From NCBI RefSeq assembly GCF_001270065.2, contig NZ_LFYT02000005.1, positions 62,001 through 126,000 on the forward strand: 64,000 bases of DNA, in the 5' to 3' direction. Shown one piece after another: positions 1 through 9,063 of the stretch; within the stretch, counting starts at the first letter, position 1; every line of letters starts with the position of its first letter. Made by a program: the position numbers and the translations under genes. This stretch comes from Limnohabitans planktonicus II-D5 (lineage in GTDB: Bacteria > Pseudomonadota > Gammaproteobacteria > Burkholderiales > Burkholderiaceae_C). The notes beneath the pieces were generated by a model, which saw only the letters and a program-made list of their open reading frames with translations, was not told the origin of the DNA and ran no database searches.

Positions 1-1
1 C

Positions 2-67
2 CGTCCAGATCTGGATCACCACGCGGCGTTCCTGCGGGACACGGCGATGACATCTGAGCCCTCATGA
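2..67 (+). CDS. possible 3' end of an upstream gene
   Basis: One frame is open from the window edge to a TGA at 65-67 that overlaps the murI start as ATGA, the arrangement expected of a coupled upstream gene. Only about 21 codons are visible and no motif can be read, so the product is unknown. The other two forward frames close at 48-50 and 55-57. The frame choice rests on the overlap alone. Confidence 0.3.
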   Translation, partial: RPDLDHHAAFLRDTAMTSEPS

Positions 68-915
68 ACGAATCCCCCATCGGCGTTTTTGACAGCGGCA
101 TTGGTGGCCTGAGCGTGTTGCAGGCCCTCCAATCGGAGCTGCCTGCCGAGCATTTTGTGTATTGGGCCGACAGCGCCCATGCGCCCTATGGTGAAAAGGG
201 CGATGTGTTTGTGCGCCAGCGCAGCCTGGCCATCGCCCGGCACTTGATAGAGAGGCACCGCATCAAAGCCCTGGTGGTGGCCTGCAACACGGCCACCGCA
301 GCGGCCATTCATGAGTTGCGCAACCAGCATCCGCACTTGCCATTGATCGGGGTAGAGCCCGCTCTCAAGCCAGCCATCGCCATGAGCCGAACCCAGCGCA
401 TTGGCGTCATCGGCACACAGGGCACGCTGTCCAGCGACAAATTCCACCGGCTGCTGGTCAGCTTGCAAGACCAGGCCGAGTTTGTGGTTCAGCCCTGCCA
501 AGGTTTGGCGCTGGCCATTGAGCAGAGCACACATGCCCCATCTGCACCGCAAGCGCATGAAAAAGTCAGGCAATTGCTGCAGGACTACACCCGTCAGATG
601 GGCCGTTTTGGCACGGCCCCGGGCGACTTGGACACCCTGGTGCTGGGTTGCACGCACTATGTGTTTGCGCACCAGCCCTTGCGCGACTTGCTGGGGCCTG
701 ATGTGCAGCTGGTGTCCACCGGAGGGCCGGTTGCCCGCCAAACCCGAAGATTGCTCGAATTCGCAGGCCAATTGCGCAGCGGCCCAGCGCCGCTGTCGGC
801 ATCAGCACGCACACAGTTGCTGACCAATGGTGAACTCAGTGCACTGCAAGCGGCCGCACAGCGCTGGCTCCATTTGCCCCATTCGACCTGTCACAAGGCT
901 GAACGGCAAATCTGA
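64..915 (+). CDS. murI: glutamate racemase
   Basis: Cofactor-independent racemase that converts L- to D-glutamate in the cytoplasm for peptidoglycan synthesis. The 283-residue length is normal for the family. The N-terminal DSGIGGLSVL motif (residues 10-19) and the two catalytic cysteines in VACNTAT (Cys74) and LGCTH (Cys196, followed by His198) are all present, so the enzyme should be active. The ATG overlaps the stop of a possible upstream gene. The stop codon abuts, tail to tail, the stop of the convergent MFS gene with no intergenic base (TGA/TCA). Confidence 0.96.
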   Translation: MNESPIGVFDSGIGGLSVLQALQSELPAEHFVYWADSAHAPYGEKGDVFVRQRSLAIARHLIERHRIKALVVACNTATAAAIHELRNQHPHLPLIGVEPALKPAIAMSRTQRIGVIGTQGTLSSDKFHRLLVSLQDQAEFVVQPCQGLALAIEQSTHAPSAPQAHEKVRQLLQDYTRQMGRFGTAPGDLDTLVLGCTHYVFAHQPLRDLLGPDVQLVSTGGPVARQTRRLLEFAGQLRSGPAPLSASARTQLLTNGELSALQAAAQRWLHLPHSTCHKAERQI

Positions 916-2217
916 TCAGGCCTGCCCCATGGCCATGCGACGGCCACGCTCGACGCTCACAGGTATGAGCAAAACCAGGCCCAAGACGAACAGCAAGGAA
1001 GTCGAGCCAATCGCCAGACGCTGATTGCCGCCGCTGAGCCAGGTGATGAGGCCGTAGCTCAAAGGCCCCAGGATGCTCGCAAGGCGGATGGCAAACGTCC
1101 ACAGGCCAAAGAACTCACCCAAGCGCGCAGGCGGCACCATGAGCCCGGCCATGGCACGACCCGATGACTGGCTGGACCCCATGCACACCCCGGCAATCGC
1201 CGCTGCCCACCAGAACACCTCTTTGGTGCTCGACAAGGCAGCGATCACACAAGTCAAGATCCAGCCCACCAAGGTCAAGGCCAAGGCCAATTTGTGTCCG
1301 ATGCGGTCTTGCGCATAGCCAAACACAAAGGCCCCCGCAAAAGCGGCGATGTTGAGCACAAAAATCAGCACCATCGTCTCTTGCGGCTGAAAGCCAATCA
1401 CCTGTTCAGCATAAATGGCCGCCAGCGAAATGGCCACCGCCACCCCACCCTGGTAAGCCACCGCGCAGGCCATGAGCCGAATGAAATCCTTGTATGGGCG
1501 GGCATCACGGAAGGTTTGACGCAATCCCCGCAAGCTGTGCAACATGCCCACCACAGGGGCATGGGGTTGGGGCGGTGAATGCTCACGCATCAAAGCAAAC
1601 GTGACACAGGATGCTGCCCCATAAACCAGCGCCGTGATCAGCATCGTGACGGGAACAAACTGGCTGCCTGTCTCACCACGCGCTTGCGCAGCCAGCACAT
1701 AGGCCAGGCACACGCCCAGCGTCAACATGCCGCCGATATAACCCAGCGACCACCCCCAGCCACTGACGCGGCCCATGGCCTCGGGTTTGGCCAGTTCGGG
1801 CAAAAAGGAAGCGGTCAATGACTCGCCGTAAGAAAAAAACGTGTTGGACACCACCAAAATCAAAAGCCCCAGTGCCACTTGCCCAGGCCCCACCCAGGCC
1901 AGCGCTGCGGTGCTGATGACACAACCCAAGGTCACCCACATGAGCAGTCTTTTTTTGCCTGCGACACGGTCAGCCCAAGCGCCCAGGCCCGGCATGCTCA
2001 GCATCACGATCAGATAGGAAACACTCAGGCCAGAGGTCCAGGCCAGTGTGGCCCAAGCTGCCCCATCGGCCACGCCACCCACAAAATAGGCCGCAAACAC
2101 GGCCGTGATGACCACCGTGGTGTAACCGGAATTGGCGAAGTCATACATGGCCCAGCCAAACACTTCACGAAGACGGACACCTGGGTTCAGTGCATCACGG
2201 GAAAACATCAAGGCCAT
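916..2217 (-). CDS. MFS transporter, UMF1/Atg22-like
   Basis: Predicted inner-membrane transporter of 433 residues with about twelve hydrophobic segments. The N-terminal phrase GWAMYDFANSGY is characteristic of the UMF1 (Atg22-like) branch of the major facilitator superfamily. The substrate is unknown. Met4 (2208) is an alternative start. The gene converges on murI and lies 12 bp downstream of the unrecognised gene at 2230-2862, so the two are probably cotranscribed. Confidence 0.85.
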   Translation of the reverse strand: MALMFSRDALNPGVRLREVFGWAMYDFANSGYTTVVITAVFAAYFVGGVADGAAWATLAWTSGLSVSYLIVMLSMPGLGAWADRVAGKKRLLMWVTLGCVISTAALAWVGPGQVALGLLILVVSNTFFSYGESLTASFLPELAKPEAMGRVSGWGWSLGYIGGMLTLGVCLAYVLAAQARGETGSQFVPVTMLITALVYGAASCVTFALMREHSPPQPHAPVVGMLHSLRGLRQTFRDARPYKDFIRLMACAVAYQGGVAVAISLAAIYAEQVIGFQPQETMVLIFVLNIAAFAGAFVFGYAQDRIGHKLALALTLVGWILTCVIAALSSTKEVFWWAAAIAGVCMGSSQSSGRAMAGLMVPPARLGEFFGLWTFAIRLASILGPLSYGLITWLSGGNQRLAIGSTSLLFVLGLVLLIPVSVERGRRMAMGQA

Positions 2218-2229
2218 GATTGCACCTTT

Positions 2230-2862
2230 TCAATGCAAGTGACGGGGACGGCGGCCACCGCCACCATGACCTGAGTTGCCATTGCCGCCCGAGCCTTTGG
2301 GCGGTTTGCCCAGTTCCAGCGAACTCACCAGGTTGTCAAAACGCTGGCTGAACAATTTGTCTATTTCAGCCACCACGCCAGACAACTCGGCGCCGTCAAA
2401 GTGACGTTCCATCAAGTTCACCACGTCGTGAATCAACAAATCCCGTTGGGCCTGCATGATGGCCCCCGGATCGGGGCCCACAAACAACATCACGAAATCA
2501 TCGCGGGACTCTGCGCCACGGGCTTCGTCTTCGTCATCAAATTCGATGTCATAAAAAGTGACTTCGATTTGTGTGCCCGCCGAAGACAAATCATTGAGGT
2601 TCATGCACAAATCGTCCAACACCATGCGGAAGTCCTCGTCCCCGCGCACCGTCCAGCACATGTGCAGCCGCTGGGTGTTGGCGTCAAAGCGGATGCCTGG
2701 CTCTTCCTCATACAAGCTCAGGGCGCCTTCGCTCAAAGTGCGGGCACCTGTGTAATGCCAAAGAGGTTTGAGCGCTTCCTGAATGGACTTGGTGTCGGTG
2801 CCTGGCTTGATCGGCACATCACCATGCACGTGGATTTCGAACGGTGCGTTGTCGTGGTTCAT
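2230..2862 (-). CDS. conserved-looking cytoplasmic protein, unrecognised
   Basis: A 210-residue protein that I cannot assign to a named family. It has no signal peptide or membrane segment. The central part is rich in Asp and Glu (FDDEDEARGAESRDD around residues 108-122), and the C-terminal 25 residues form a Gly/His/Arg-rich tail (GGNGNSGHGGGGRRPRHLH) that could bind metal or nucleic acid. The long open frame, good codon use and 12-bp spacing to the MFS gene support a real gene. Function is unknown. Confidence 0.75.
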   Translation of the reverse strand: MNHDNAPFEIHVHGDVPIKPGTDTKSIQEALKPLWHYTGARTLSEGALSLYEEEPGIRFDANTQRLHMCWTVRGDEDFRMVLDDLCMNLNDLSSAGTQIEVTFYDIEFDDEDEARGAESRDDFVMLFVGPDPGAIMQAQRDLLIHDVVNLMERHFDGAELSGVVAEIDKLFSQRFDNLVSSLELGKPPKGSGGNGNSGHGGGGRRPRHLH

Positions 2863-2885
2863 GATGGTGCCTTATAACTGACTGC

Positions 2886-2977
2886 TGGTGCCCCGAGCCG
2901 GAATCGAACCGGCACGCCCCTTTTCAGGAAGCAACGGATTTTAAGTCCGGTGTGTCTACCAGTTTCACCACCGGGGC
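2886..2977 (-). tRNA. tRNA-Leu (anticodon UAA)
   Basis: Complete class II tRNA. The 5' acceptor strand GCCCCGG (ending at 2977) pairs with TCGGGGC, the T arm is GGTTCGATTCC, there is a long variable arm, and the anticodon loop CTTAAAA gives UAA. The CCA end is encoded at 2886-2888. It lies between the hypothetical gene and the MAPEG gene. Confidence 0.97.
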
Positions 2978-3017
2978 CAAGCCTCTATTGTGCCTTGATA
3001 AAGTCGCTTTTCCGGAA

Positions 3018-3410
3018 TCAATCCAGCTGCAAATTCAGCATGGCCAGCACATAGAAGGCGATGACGCTGAAATAACCCACCGCCCAAAAAATCGAACGAA
3101 ACAGCGCCTTATCGCTCAAATAGCACGCCACATAGGCCACGCGCGCAGCAATGAACGCGGCGGCCAGCATGTCGACCACAAACGGGTCCACGCCCGTGAG
3201 CAAAGCCAACACCACGCCGACGGCAAAAAAGGGAAAAGCCTCCAGGCTGTTGGCCTGAGCGGCATTGGCGCGGGCACGGAAACCTGTTTGCTGCGCCAAC
3301 CATGCTCGGGGGTCGTGGTTGTCATAACTTTTGGCCCCCGCCTTGGCAATGCCTGCACAAATGACAGGCATCAAGCCCGCCACCAAAATCGCAGCATAAG
3401 AAATCAGCAT
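3018..3410 (-). CDS. MAPEG family membrane protein
   Basis: A 130-residue inner-membrane protein with about four hydrophobic helices. The stretch RANAAQANSLEAFPFFA (around residues 64-80) is the MAPEG signature (membrane-associated proteins in eicosanoid and glutathione metabolism). Bacterial members of this length are common and mostly uncharacterised; glutathione-dependent activity is a family possibility, not shown here. The terminator of the small gene upstream sits about 65 bp before the start, so it probably has its own promoter. Confidence 0.85.
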   Translation of the reverse strand: MLISYAAILVAGLMPVICAGIAKAGAKSYDNHDPRAWLAQQTGFRARANAAQANSLEAFPFFAVGVVLALLTGVDPFVVDMLAAAFIAARVAYVACYLSDKALFRSIFWAVGYFSVIAFYVLAMLNLQLD

Positions 3411-3474
3411 TTTTTCACCTCACATCGGTTCGGGCTGCGGCCGTCTGACCATCAAACATTTGGCGACAAACCCC

Positions 3475-3504
3475 AAAAAAAAGCCACTGATCTTCGTCAG
3501 TGGC
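3475..3504 (-). terminator. intrinsic terminator after the 56-residue gene
   Basis: Read on the minus strand, an 8-bp perfect stem (GCCACTGA/TCAGTGGC, loop CGAAGA) is followed at once by eight T residues. It lies 40 bp beyond the stop of the small gene at 3544. Confidence 0.85.
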
Positions 3505-3543
3505 TTGGCAATCTGTCACAGCGCGCCGCTGCAACAGCCAGGA

Positions 3544-3714
3544 TCAACCGCCCTTTTTGGAGCGCTTGCCGGGGTTTTTCTTGCTGCGAGTCGCCACACC
3601 ACGCTCCAGACTGACGCGCTGGCCACGGCCAGGTGTGCGCAGGGTCACGCCAGGCAAGGCTGGCAGTGGGGGGGTGAATTTACGATCTGCTTCGGTGACG
3701 ATTTTGTTGCCCAT
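3544..3714 (-). CDS. small basic protein, unrecognised
   Basis: A 56-residue protein beginning MGNKIVTEADRKF and ending in a Lys/Arg/Gly-rich tail (KKNPGKRSKKGG). The frame stays open further upstream, but this ATG is preceded by GGAG at good spacing and is the likely start. A strong intrinsic terminator follows, so it looks like an independently transcribed small gene. The basic tail suggests nucleic-acid or ribosome contact, but that is inference only. Confidence 0.65.
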   Translation of the reverse strand: MGNKIVTEADRKFTPPLPALPGVTLRTPGRGQRVSLERGVATRSKKNPGKRSKKGG

Positions 3715-3788
3715 CGATGGCTCCAGATAAAAATGCAAAAGCGATATTAAGCCACAAGTTGAAGGTGGCACCCGGCACAAGCGCCCTG

Positions 3789-4583
3789 TCAGACCGAAAA
3801 CTTCGGCGGGCGCTTTTCGATGAACGCATTCACCGCCTCGTGGTGGTCGTCGGTCATGTGGGCAATGGCTTGGTAACCAGCCGACAACTCCAGCAGCGAT
3901 TCCAGCGAACTGCGCTCACCCTCGCGCAGCAAGCGCTTGGTCATGCGCAGCACCGCGCCCGGGTTGGCTGCGATCTTGCGGGCCAGAGCCAGCGCCTCGG
4001 GCATCAATTGATCGGGTGCCACCACCCGTGAGACCAGTCCGCAGGCCAGCGCCTGCTCGGCCGTCAGGGCCTCGCCCGTGAACGCCATCTCGGCCGCTTT
4101 GGACGCACCCACCGCGCGCGGCAGCAGCCAAGCGCCGCCGTCACCCGGAACGATGCCCACTTTCACAAAACTCTCGGCAAAGATGGCCTTGTCGGAGGCG
4201 ATGCGGATGTCGCACATGCATGTCAAATCCAGCCCCGCGCCAATGGCCGGGCCATTGATGGCAGCGATCACGGGCACATCGAGGTTGTAAAGCGCCTTGG
4301 GCAGGCGCTGGATGCCGTTGCGGTATTCCTCGCGGATGACGTCGGGCATGAGTTGTTGCGTTTGGTAGCGCAGCATGTCCTTCACGTTACCGCCCGAGCT
4401 GAAGACCGGGCCTTCGGCCGTCAGGATCACCGCACGAATACTGGTGTCTTTGGTGATGTCGGCGCAGGCCTGCACAAACTCCTCGACCGCCGTGTTGCCC
4501 GTCAGGGCGTTGCGGGTCTCAGGCTGGCTCATGGTGAGGATGGCGATGCCGCCCTCACGGGTGATGTTGAGAAAAGCGTTCAT
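3789..4583 (-). CDS. enoyl-CoA hydratase/isomerase family protein
   Basis: Crotonase-fold enzyme of 264 residues acting on acyl-CoA thioesters. Oxyanion-hole segments are visible in FSSGGNVKDM and NGPAIGAGLDL. At the two catalytic positions of classical enoyl-CoA hydratase it appears to carry Asp (in GAGLD) instead of the first Glu and Phe (in ESFVKVG) instead of the second. It may therefore be an isomerase or hydrolase rather than a hydratase; the alignment was done by eye. It is the last gene of the CoA operon. Confidence 0.85.
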   Translation of the reverse strand: MNAFLNITREGGIAILTMSQPETRNALTGNTAVEEFVQACADITKDTSIRAVILTAEGPVFSSGGNVKDMLRYQTQQLMPDVIREEYRNGIQRLPKALYNLDVPVIAAINGPAIGAGLDLTCMCDIRIASDKAIFAESFVKVGIVPGDGGAWLLPRAVGASKAAEMAFTGEALTAEQALACGLVSRVVAPDQLMPEALALARKIAANPGAVLRMTKRLLREGERSSLESLLELSAGYQAIAHMTDDHHEAVNAFIEKRPPKFSV

Positions 4584-4604
4584 GGGGTTTCCTGTCGAAA
4601 GAAA

Positions 4605-5606
4605 TCAAAGCACCGTATCGGTGAGCGTGCGCACGAGGTCCAGGCTGAGCGGCTCGGGGCTGTCCAGCAAGGCCTGGCCCAGCACATCGTGCCAGTAAGA
4701 CTCTGACCCGGCCGCTTGCCGCCAGGCATGCAGCCTGCGGGTGTAGAGCTGCAGGTCAAACTCGCGTGTGAACCCGATTGCACCGTGGATGGAGTGGCTC
4801 AGCCCCGCCACTTCGAGCGCCGCCTCGCTGGTGCGGGCCTTGGCCATCGCCACACGCAAACGGTCGGGCACTTGGCCCGCAGCCGACAGCCCCAACTGTG
4901 CGGCCATGCGCGCAGCAAACGCATGCTCGGACATGACGCTCAGCTGGTGCTGGATCGCCTGGAATTTACCAATCGGTTTGCCGAACTGCTGGCGGTCGTT
5001 GGCGTACTGCAGGGTGCGGCTGAAGACCGCCATCAGCGCCCCGGCCAGTTGGGCGGCATACAGGGCCGCTTGCAGTGTCACCAGGTCGTGCTTGCCGGGC
5101 ACCGCCTGTGCGGCGTCCCAGGCCGCCTGGGGCCAGCTCATCTGCGCGTCCAGGCAAAACCCGGCCACTTGCATTTGGCTATCGGCCGCAGGCAAGAGAC
5201 GGCAAGCACCGCCAAACGACACCAGCACCCAATCGGCTTGTGTGCCGCAACGCACCTGGGGGCAATGCAAACGGCCATCGCTGGCCGGTTGGCCGGTGCC
5301 AAACACCACCGAGCCCTTGGGTGCGGACACGCCCGCATGCGCCAGCAGGCCCCGCGCCAGCAAGGTCTCCCCCAAGGGCACGGGCACGGCAAAGCTGCCG
5401 CACAGCTCCAGCATTGCGTACACATCGGCCAAGGCCAGCCCTGCGCCCCCGGCAGATTCGGGCACCAGCGCATCAACAAAGCCCGAGTCTTCGAGCTGTT
5501 GCCACAAAGGGGCGGAGGCTTGCCCCGCTTCGATGGCGCGCACCACTGCAGGGGTGCAGTGGTCGGTGAGCAGGGCCTTGACGGCATCTGCAAAAAGATC
5601 GTCCAT
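4605..5606 (-). CDS. acyl-CoA dehydrogenase family protein (short subunit)
   Basis: Flavin-dependent acyl-CoA dehydrogenase homologue of 333 residues, about 50 shorter than the usual 380. The N-terminal part is divergent, while the C-terminal helical domain is recognisable (HSIHGAIGFTREFDLQLYTRR). The start has AAGGAA at good spacing. It lies 12 bp downstream of a full-length acyl-CoA dehydrogenase. Adjacent long and short pairs of this kind often form alpha2beta2 enzymes in steroid, dicarboxylate or aromatic-side-chain degradation, and that is the preferred reading. The substrate is unknown. Confidence 0.85.
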   Translation of the reverse strand: MDDLFADAVKALLTDHCTPAVVRAIEAGQASAPLWQQLEDSGFVDALVPESAGGAGLALADVYAMLELCGSFAVPVPLGETLLARGLLAHAGVSAPKGSVVFGTGQPASDGRLHCPQVRCGTQADWVLVSFGGACRLLPAADSQMQVAGFCLDAQMSWPQAAWDAAQAVPGKHDLVTLQAALYAAQLAGALMAVFSRTLQYANDRQQFGKPIGKFQAIQHQLSVMSEHAFAARMAAQLGLSAAGQVPDRLRVAMAKARTSEAALEVAGLSHSIHGAIGFTREFDLQLYTRRLHAWRQAAGSESYWHDVLGQALLDSPEPLSLDLVRTLTDTVL

Positions 5607-5618
5607 GGTGTTTCCTTT

Positions 5619-6776
5619 TCAGCGCAAGCCCAGGCCGCGCGCGATCATGCCGCGCAGTATGTCGCGTGTGCCGCCGCGCAGCGAGTAGCTGGGCGCGACC
5701 TGCGTGATGTAGTTAAGCGTGTTGAGCAACTCGGCGGGCACATCGGTGTCGGTGCGCGAGAACAGGTCGTCGGCAATCGCCGCCGGGATCAGCTGCTCCA
5801 CGCCTGTGCCCAGGTCTTTGACCAGAGCAGCTTCCACCACCGGGCTTTCACCCCGCGTGAGTTTTTCGGTGATGGCCACCGACATGGCGCGCAGCGGTGC
5901 CAACTGGCTCAAGATCTTGCCCGCCAGGCGCTGGGCCTGCGGTGTGCGGCCTTGTGGCGTGCGCACATAGGCCAGCCACTCGTCAAACAAGGCGATGCTG
6001 GAGTACAGCCGCTCGGGCCCGCTGCGCTCAAAAGCCAGCTCGGCCGTGACCTGCTCCCAGCCGCCGCCTTCGTCGCCCACCAAGGCGTCGGGCCCCAGCT
6101 GAACATTCTCGAAAAAGACTTCGCAAAAATGGCTGTCGCCCGACTGGTCCACGATGGGCCGCACCGTGACGCCCGGCAAGGACAAGTCCACAATCATCTG
6201 CGACAAGCCCTTGTGGCGGTCGCTCGCCTCGCCAATGGTGCGCACCAGCGCGATCATGAAGTGGCAGTTGTGGGCGTTGGTGGTCCAAATTTTCTGGCCG
6301 TTCAGCAACCAGCCTGCTTCATGAGGCACGGCACGGGTGCGCACACTGGCCAGGTCCGAGCCCGAACCGGGCTCGCTCATGCCGATGCAAAAGAACGCCT
6401 CGCCACGGCAAATGGCGGGCAGGTAGCGCTGCTTTTGCGCTTCGGTGCCGTACTTGAGCAGCAAGGGGCCGCTTTGGCGGTCGGCGATCCAGTGCGAGCC
6501 CACGGGCGCGCCAAAGTTCAAGAATTCCTCGACCAGCACATAGCGCGCAAACGCGCTGCGTCCAGCGCCGCCATAGGCTGTGGGGAACGTGATGCCCAGC
6601 CAGCCCCTGCGGCCCAGCTCACGGCTGAACGCCGGGTCATAGCCCGACCAGGAGCGGGCGCGGACATGTGCGGGCACGCCACGCATGGCCTCCACAAGAA
6701 AGGCCCGCACCTCCTGGCGCAGCGCTTCGTCTTGCGCAGGAATGGCCGACGGGTTCAACGAATCAAGCTGGCTCAT
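5619..6776 (-). CDS. acyl-CoA dehydrogenase
   Basis: A 385-residue FAD enzyme introducing a 2,3-double bond into an acyl-CoA. FAD/substrate-binding phrases include CIGMSEPGSGSDLASV and WTTNAHNCHFMIALVRT. The C-terminal YSLRGGTRDILRGMIA is of the type seen in heteromeric acyl-CoA dehydrogenases, where the classical YEGT-type Glu is absent. The ATG overlaps the stop of the upstream CaiB-type gene by 4 bp, indicating translational coupling. It probably forms a complex with the next, shorter subunit. Confidence 0.9.
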   Translation of the reverse strand: MSQLDSLNPSAIPAQDEALRQEVRAFLVEAMRGVPAHVRARSWSGYDPAFSRELGRRGWLGITFPTAYGGAGRSAFARYVLVEEFLNFGAPVGSHWIADRQSGPLLLKYGTEAQKQRYLPAICRGEAFFCIGMSEPGSGSDLASVRTRAVPHEAGWLLNGQKIWTTNAHNCHFMIALVRTIGEASDRHKGLSQMIVDLSLPGVTVRPIVDQSGDSHFCEVFFENVQLGPDALVGDEGGGWEQVTAELAFERSGPERLYSSIALFDEWLAYVRTPQGRTPQAQRLAGKILSQLAPLRAMSVAITEKLTRGESPVVEAALVKDLGTGVEQLIPAAIADDLFSRTDTDVPAELLNTLNYITQVAPSYSLRGGTRDILRGMIARGLGLR

Positions 6777-8026
6777 GCCAACACCCCTTTTTCAAACAAA
6801 CTTGTCAGGGTCTCTTCGTCCAGCGCCAGCATATCGCCCAGCACCTCGCGGGTGTGCTGCCCCAAGAGCGGCGGCGCGAGGCGGTACTGCACAGGCGTGT
6901 CCGACATGCGGATCGGGCTGGCCACCAAGGCCACGTCGTCACGCGCAGCGTGGTCCATGTGGATCTGCATGCCGCGGGCCTGGACCTGCGGGTCTTCAAA
7001 CACATCGGCCAAGGTGTTGATGGGGCCGCAGGGCACGCCTGCCGATTCGAGCAAGGCCACCCACTCGCGCGTGCTGCGGGTGACGGTGAGCGCACGCATC
7101 AGCTCGATCAGGGCCACGCGGTTTTGCACGCGTGCGGCGTTGGTCACAAAGCGCGCATCGCCTGCCCATTCGGGTCGGCCAGCGGTTTTGCAAAAGCGGG
7201 CAAACTGCCCATCGTTGCCCATGGCCAAAATCATGTGGCCGTCGGCCGTCGGAAAGTCCTGGTAGGGCACCGTGTTCGGGTGGGCGTTGCCCATGCGCCG
7301 GGGAGCCACGCCGCTGTGCAGGTAGTTCATCGACTGGTTGGCGAGACACGCCACACCCACGTCGAGCAATGCCAAGTCAATGTGCTGACCGCGGCCGGTC
7401 ACCTCGCGGGCCTGCAAGGCCGCCAGGATGCTGGTGCTGGCGTACAGACCCGTCAGGATGTCGGTGAGCGCCACACCCACCTTCATGGGGCCAGCGCCCG
7501 CCGTGCCGTCGGGCTGGCCCGTGATGCTCATGAGCCCACCCATGCCCTGGATCAAAAAGTCATAGCCTGCGCGCTGGGCATAAGGCCCCGTCTGGCCAAA
7601 GCCCGTGACCGAGCAGTACACCAGCCGGGGGTGGATGGCGTGCAGCGTGTCGTAATCCAAGCCGTACTGCTGCAGGCTGCCCACTTTGAAGTTCTCGATC
7701 AGCACATCGCATTGCAGTGCCAAGTCACGCACCAGCTGCTGGCCTTCGGCACTGCTCAAGTCGACGGCAATCGACTTCTTGTTGCGGTTGGTGCACAGGT
7801 AGTAAGCCGCATCGCGCGTGGGTTCACCCTGTGCGTCTTTCAGGTACGGCGGGCCCCAAGTGCGGGTGTCGTCACCCGTTTCGGGGCGCTCGACCTTGAT
7901 GATCTCCGCACCCAAGTCGCCCAAGGTTTGCGCGGCCCACGGACCCGCCAGTACACGCGAGAGGTCGAGCACGCGGATGTGCGAGAGCGCGCCGCGTGGA
8001 GGGGTGTCTGCGCTGGCAGCCGTCAT
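6773..8026 (-). CDS. CaiB/BaiF family CoA-transferase (first of two)
   Basis: Class III CoA-transferase of 417 residues that moves CoA between carboxylic acids. It has the N-terminal signature IRVLDLSRVLAGPWAAQTL, the VERPETGDDTR region, and the catalytic Asp in VGVALTDILTGL. It overlaps the Bug receptor gene upstream and the acyl-CoA dehydrogenase downstream by 4 bp each. It probably activates the acid brought in by the transport system before dehydrogenation; the acid is unknown. Confidence 0.93.
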   Translation of the reverse strand: MTAASADTPPRGALSHIRVLDLSRVLAGPWAAQTLGDLGAEIIKVERPETGDDTRTWGPPYLKDAQGEPTRDAAYYLCTNRNKKSIAVDLSSAEGQQLVRDLALQCDVLIENFKVGSLQQYGLDYDTLHAIHPRLVYCSVTGFGQTGPYAQRAGYDFLIQGMGGLMSITGQPDGTAGAGPMKVGVALTDILTGLYASTSILAALQAREVTGRGQHIDLALLDVGVACLANQSMNYLHSGVAPRRMGNAHPNTVPYQDFPTADGHMILAMGNDGQFARFCKTAGRPEWAGDARFVTNAARVQNRVALIELMRALTVTRSTREWVALLESAGVPCGPINTLADVFEDPQVQARGMQIHMDHAARDDVALVASPIRMSDTPVQYRLAPPLLGQHTREVLGDMLALDEETLTSLFEKGVLA

Positions 8027-9030
8027 TGCTGCTCCACCTTGGCGCTGGTGGCAATGCGTTTCCAGAGCTTGATCTCGGCCGCCTGGAAGGCGCGCATTTC
8101 TTCGGGGCCACCGCTCATCACCTCAGCACCCAAGCGCTCATAAAACTCACGGGTTTCGGGCAGCCGCTCGATGGCGGTGAGCAAGCTCGCGAGTTTGTCG
8201 GTTTCGGCCTTGGGCGTCTTGACCGACACCATGGCCCCTACCCAGGTGTAAGCCGTGAAGCCCGGCAAACCTGCTTCTGTGGCTGTGGGCACGGCGGGCA
8301 GTGTGGACGAGCGCTGCTCTGACGCAAAAGCCAGTGCGCGCAGCTTGCCCGCCTTGACCATCTCTTGCGCGCTCGTCATCTCGGCAAAGGCAAACTGCAC
8401 CGTGCCTGCGGTCACCGCCGACACCACTTCGCTGGCGCCCTTGAAAGGCACATGCATCGCCTGGATGCGGGTCGCATCGTTGAAGGCCTCGGCCATCAAC
8501 TGGTAACCGGCCGAGCCCGCCCCGTAATTGAGTTGGCCGGGTTTGGCCTTGGCGGCTGCAACCAGATCGGCGACGGTCTTGTACTCCGACTGACCGGGCA
8601 CGATCAACAAAGCGGCCGCGCGCATCATCATGGTCAGCGGCGCGAAGTCGGCCACCGGGTCATAGGGCAAAGACTTGAAGAGCGCGGCGTTCACCGCCAG
8701 CGTGGAATTGCTGCCCACAAAGACGGTGTAGCCGTCGGCCGGTGCGCTTTGCACTGCACGCACAGCGATGAAGCCGTTGGCACCTGGCTTGTTGTCCACC
8801 ACCACGGTTTGGCCCGTCATCTCGGTCAGCTTTTTGGCGAAGTAACGCGCCGAGGTGTCGGTGCCGCTGCCCGGCGGGAACGGCACCACAAAGCGCAAAG
8901 GCTTCGATGGGAAAGCCGCCGCTTGTGGTGCAGGTGCAGCGGTCTGGGCTTGCACCGAAGTTGCGCCCAGGGTTGCGGCCAGCAGGGCGGTGGTGGTGAG
9001 TATTTGAATGATTTGTCGGCGTTCGGTCAT
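8023..9030 (-). CDS. Bug/TctC family solute-binding protein (first)
   Basis: Periplasmic receptor of 335 residues with a cleavable signal peptide (hydrophobic core TTTALLAATLGA, cleavage after VQAQ). The Bug signatures PFPPGSGTD and VDNKPGANG are present. Bug proteins bind carboxylates and usually serve tripartite tricarboxylate transporters, but no TctA or TctB gene is in the window. Its stop overlaps the start of the CoA-transferase gene, which ties it to the catabolic operon. Confidence 0.92.
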   Translation of the reverse strand: MTERRQIIQILTTTALLAATLGATSVQAQTAAPAPQAAAFPSKPLRFVVPFPPGSGTDTSARYFAKKLTEMTGQTVVVDNKPGANGFIAVRAVQSAPADGYTVFVGSNSTLAVNAALFKSLPYDPVADFAPLTMMMRAAALLIVPGQSEYKTVADLVAAAKAKPGQLNYGAGSAGYQLMAEAFNDATRIQAMHVPFKGASEVVSAVTAGTVQFAFAEMTSAQEMVKAGKLRALAFASEQRSSTLPAVPTATEAGLPGFTAYTWVGAMVSVKTPKAETDKLASLLTAIERLPETREFYERLGAEVMSGGPEEMRAFQAAEIKLWKRIATSAKVEQQ

Positions 9031-9063
9031 GGCTTGTCTCCTGTCGTTTGGCTTTATCGGGTG

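Noticed and set aside
4716..7265. Open frame of 849 codons on the plus strand opposite the acyl-CoA dehydrogenase genes
   Set aside because: It lies antisense to three well-supported genes, its translation has no recognisable fold, and long antisense frames are common in GC-rich DNA.
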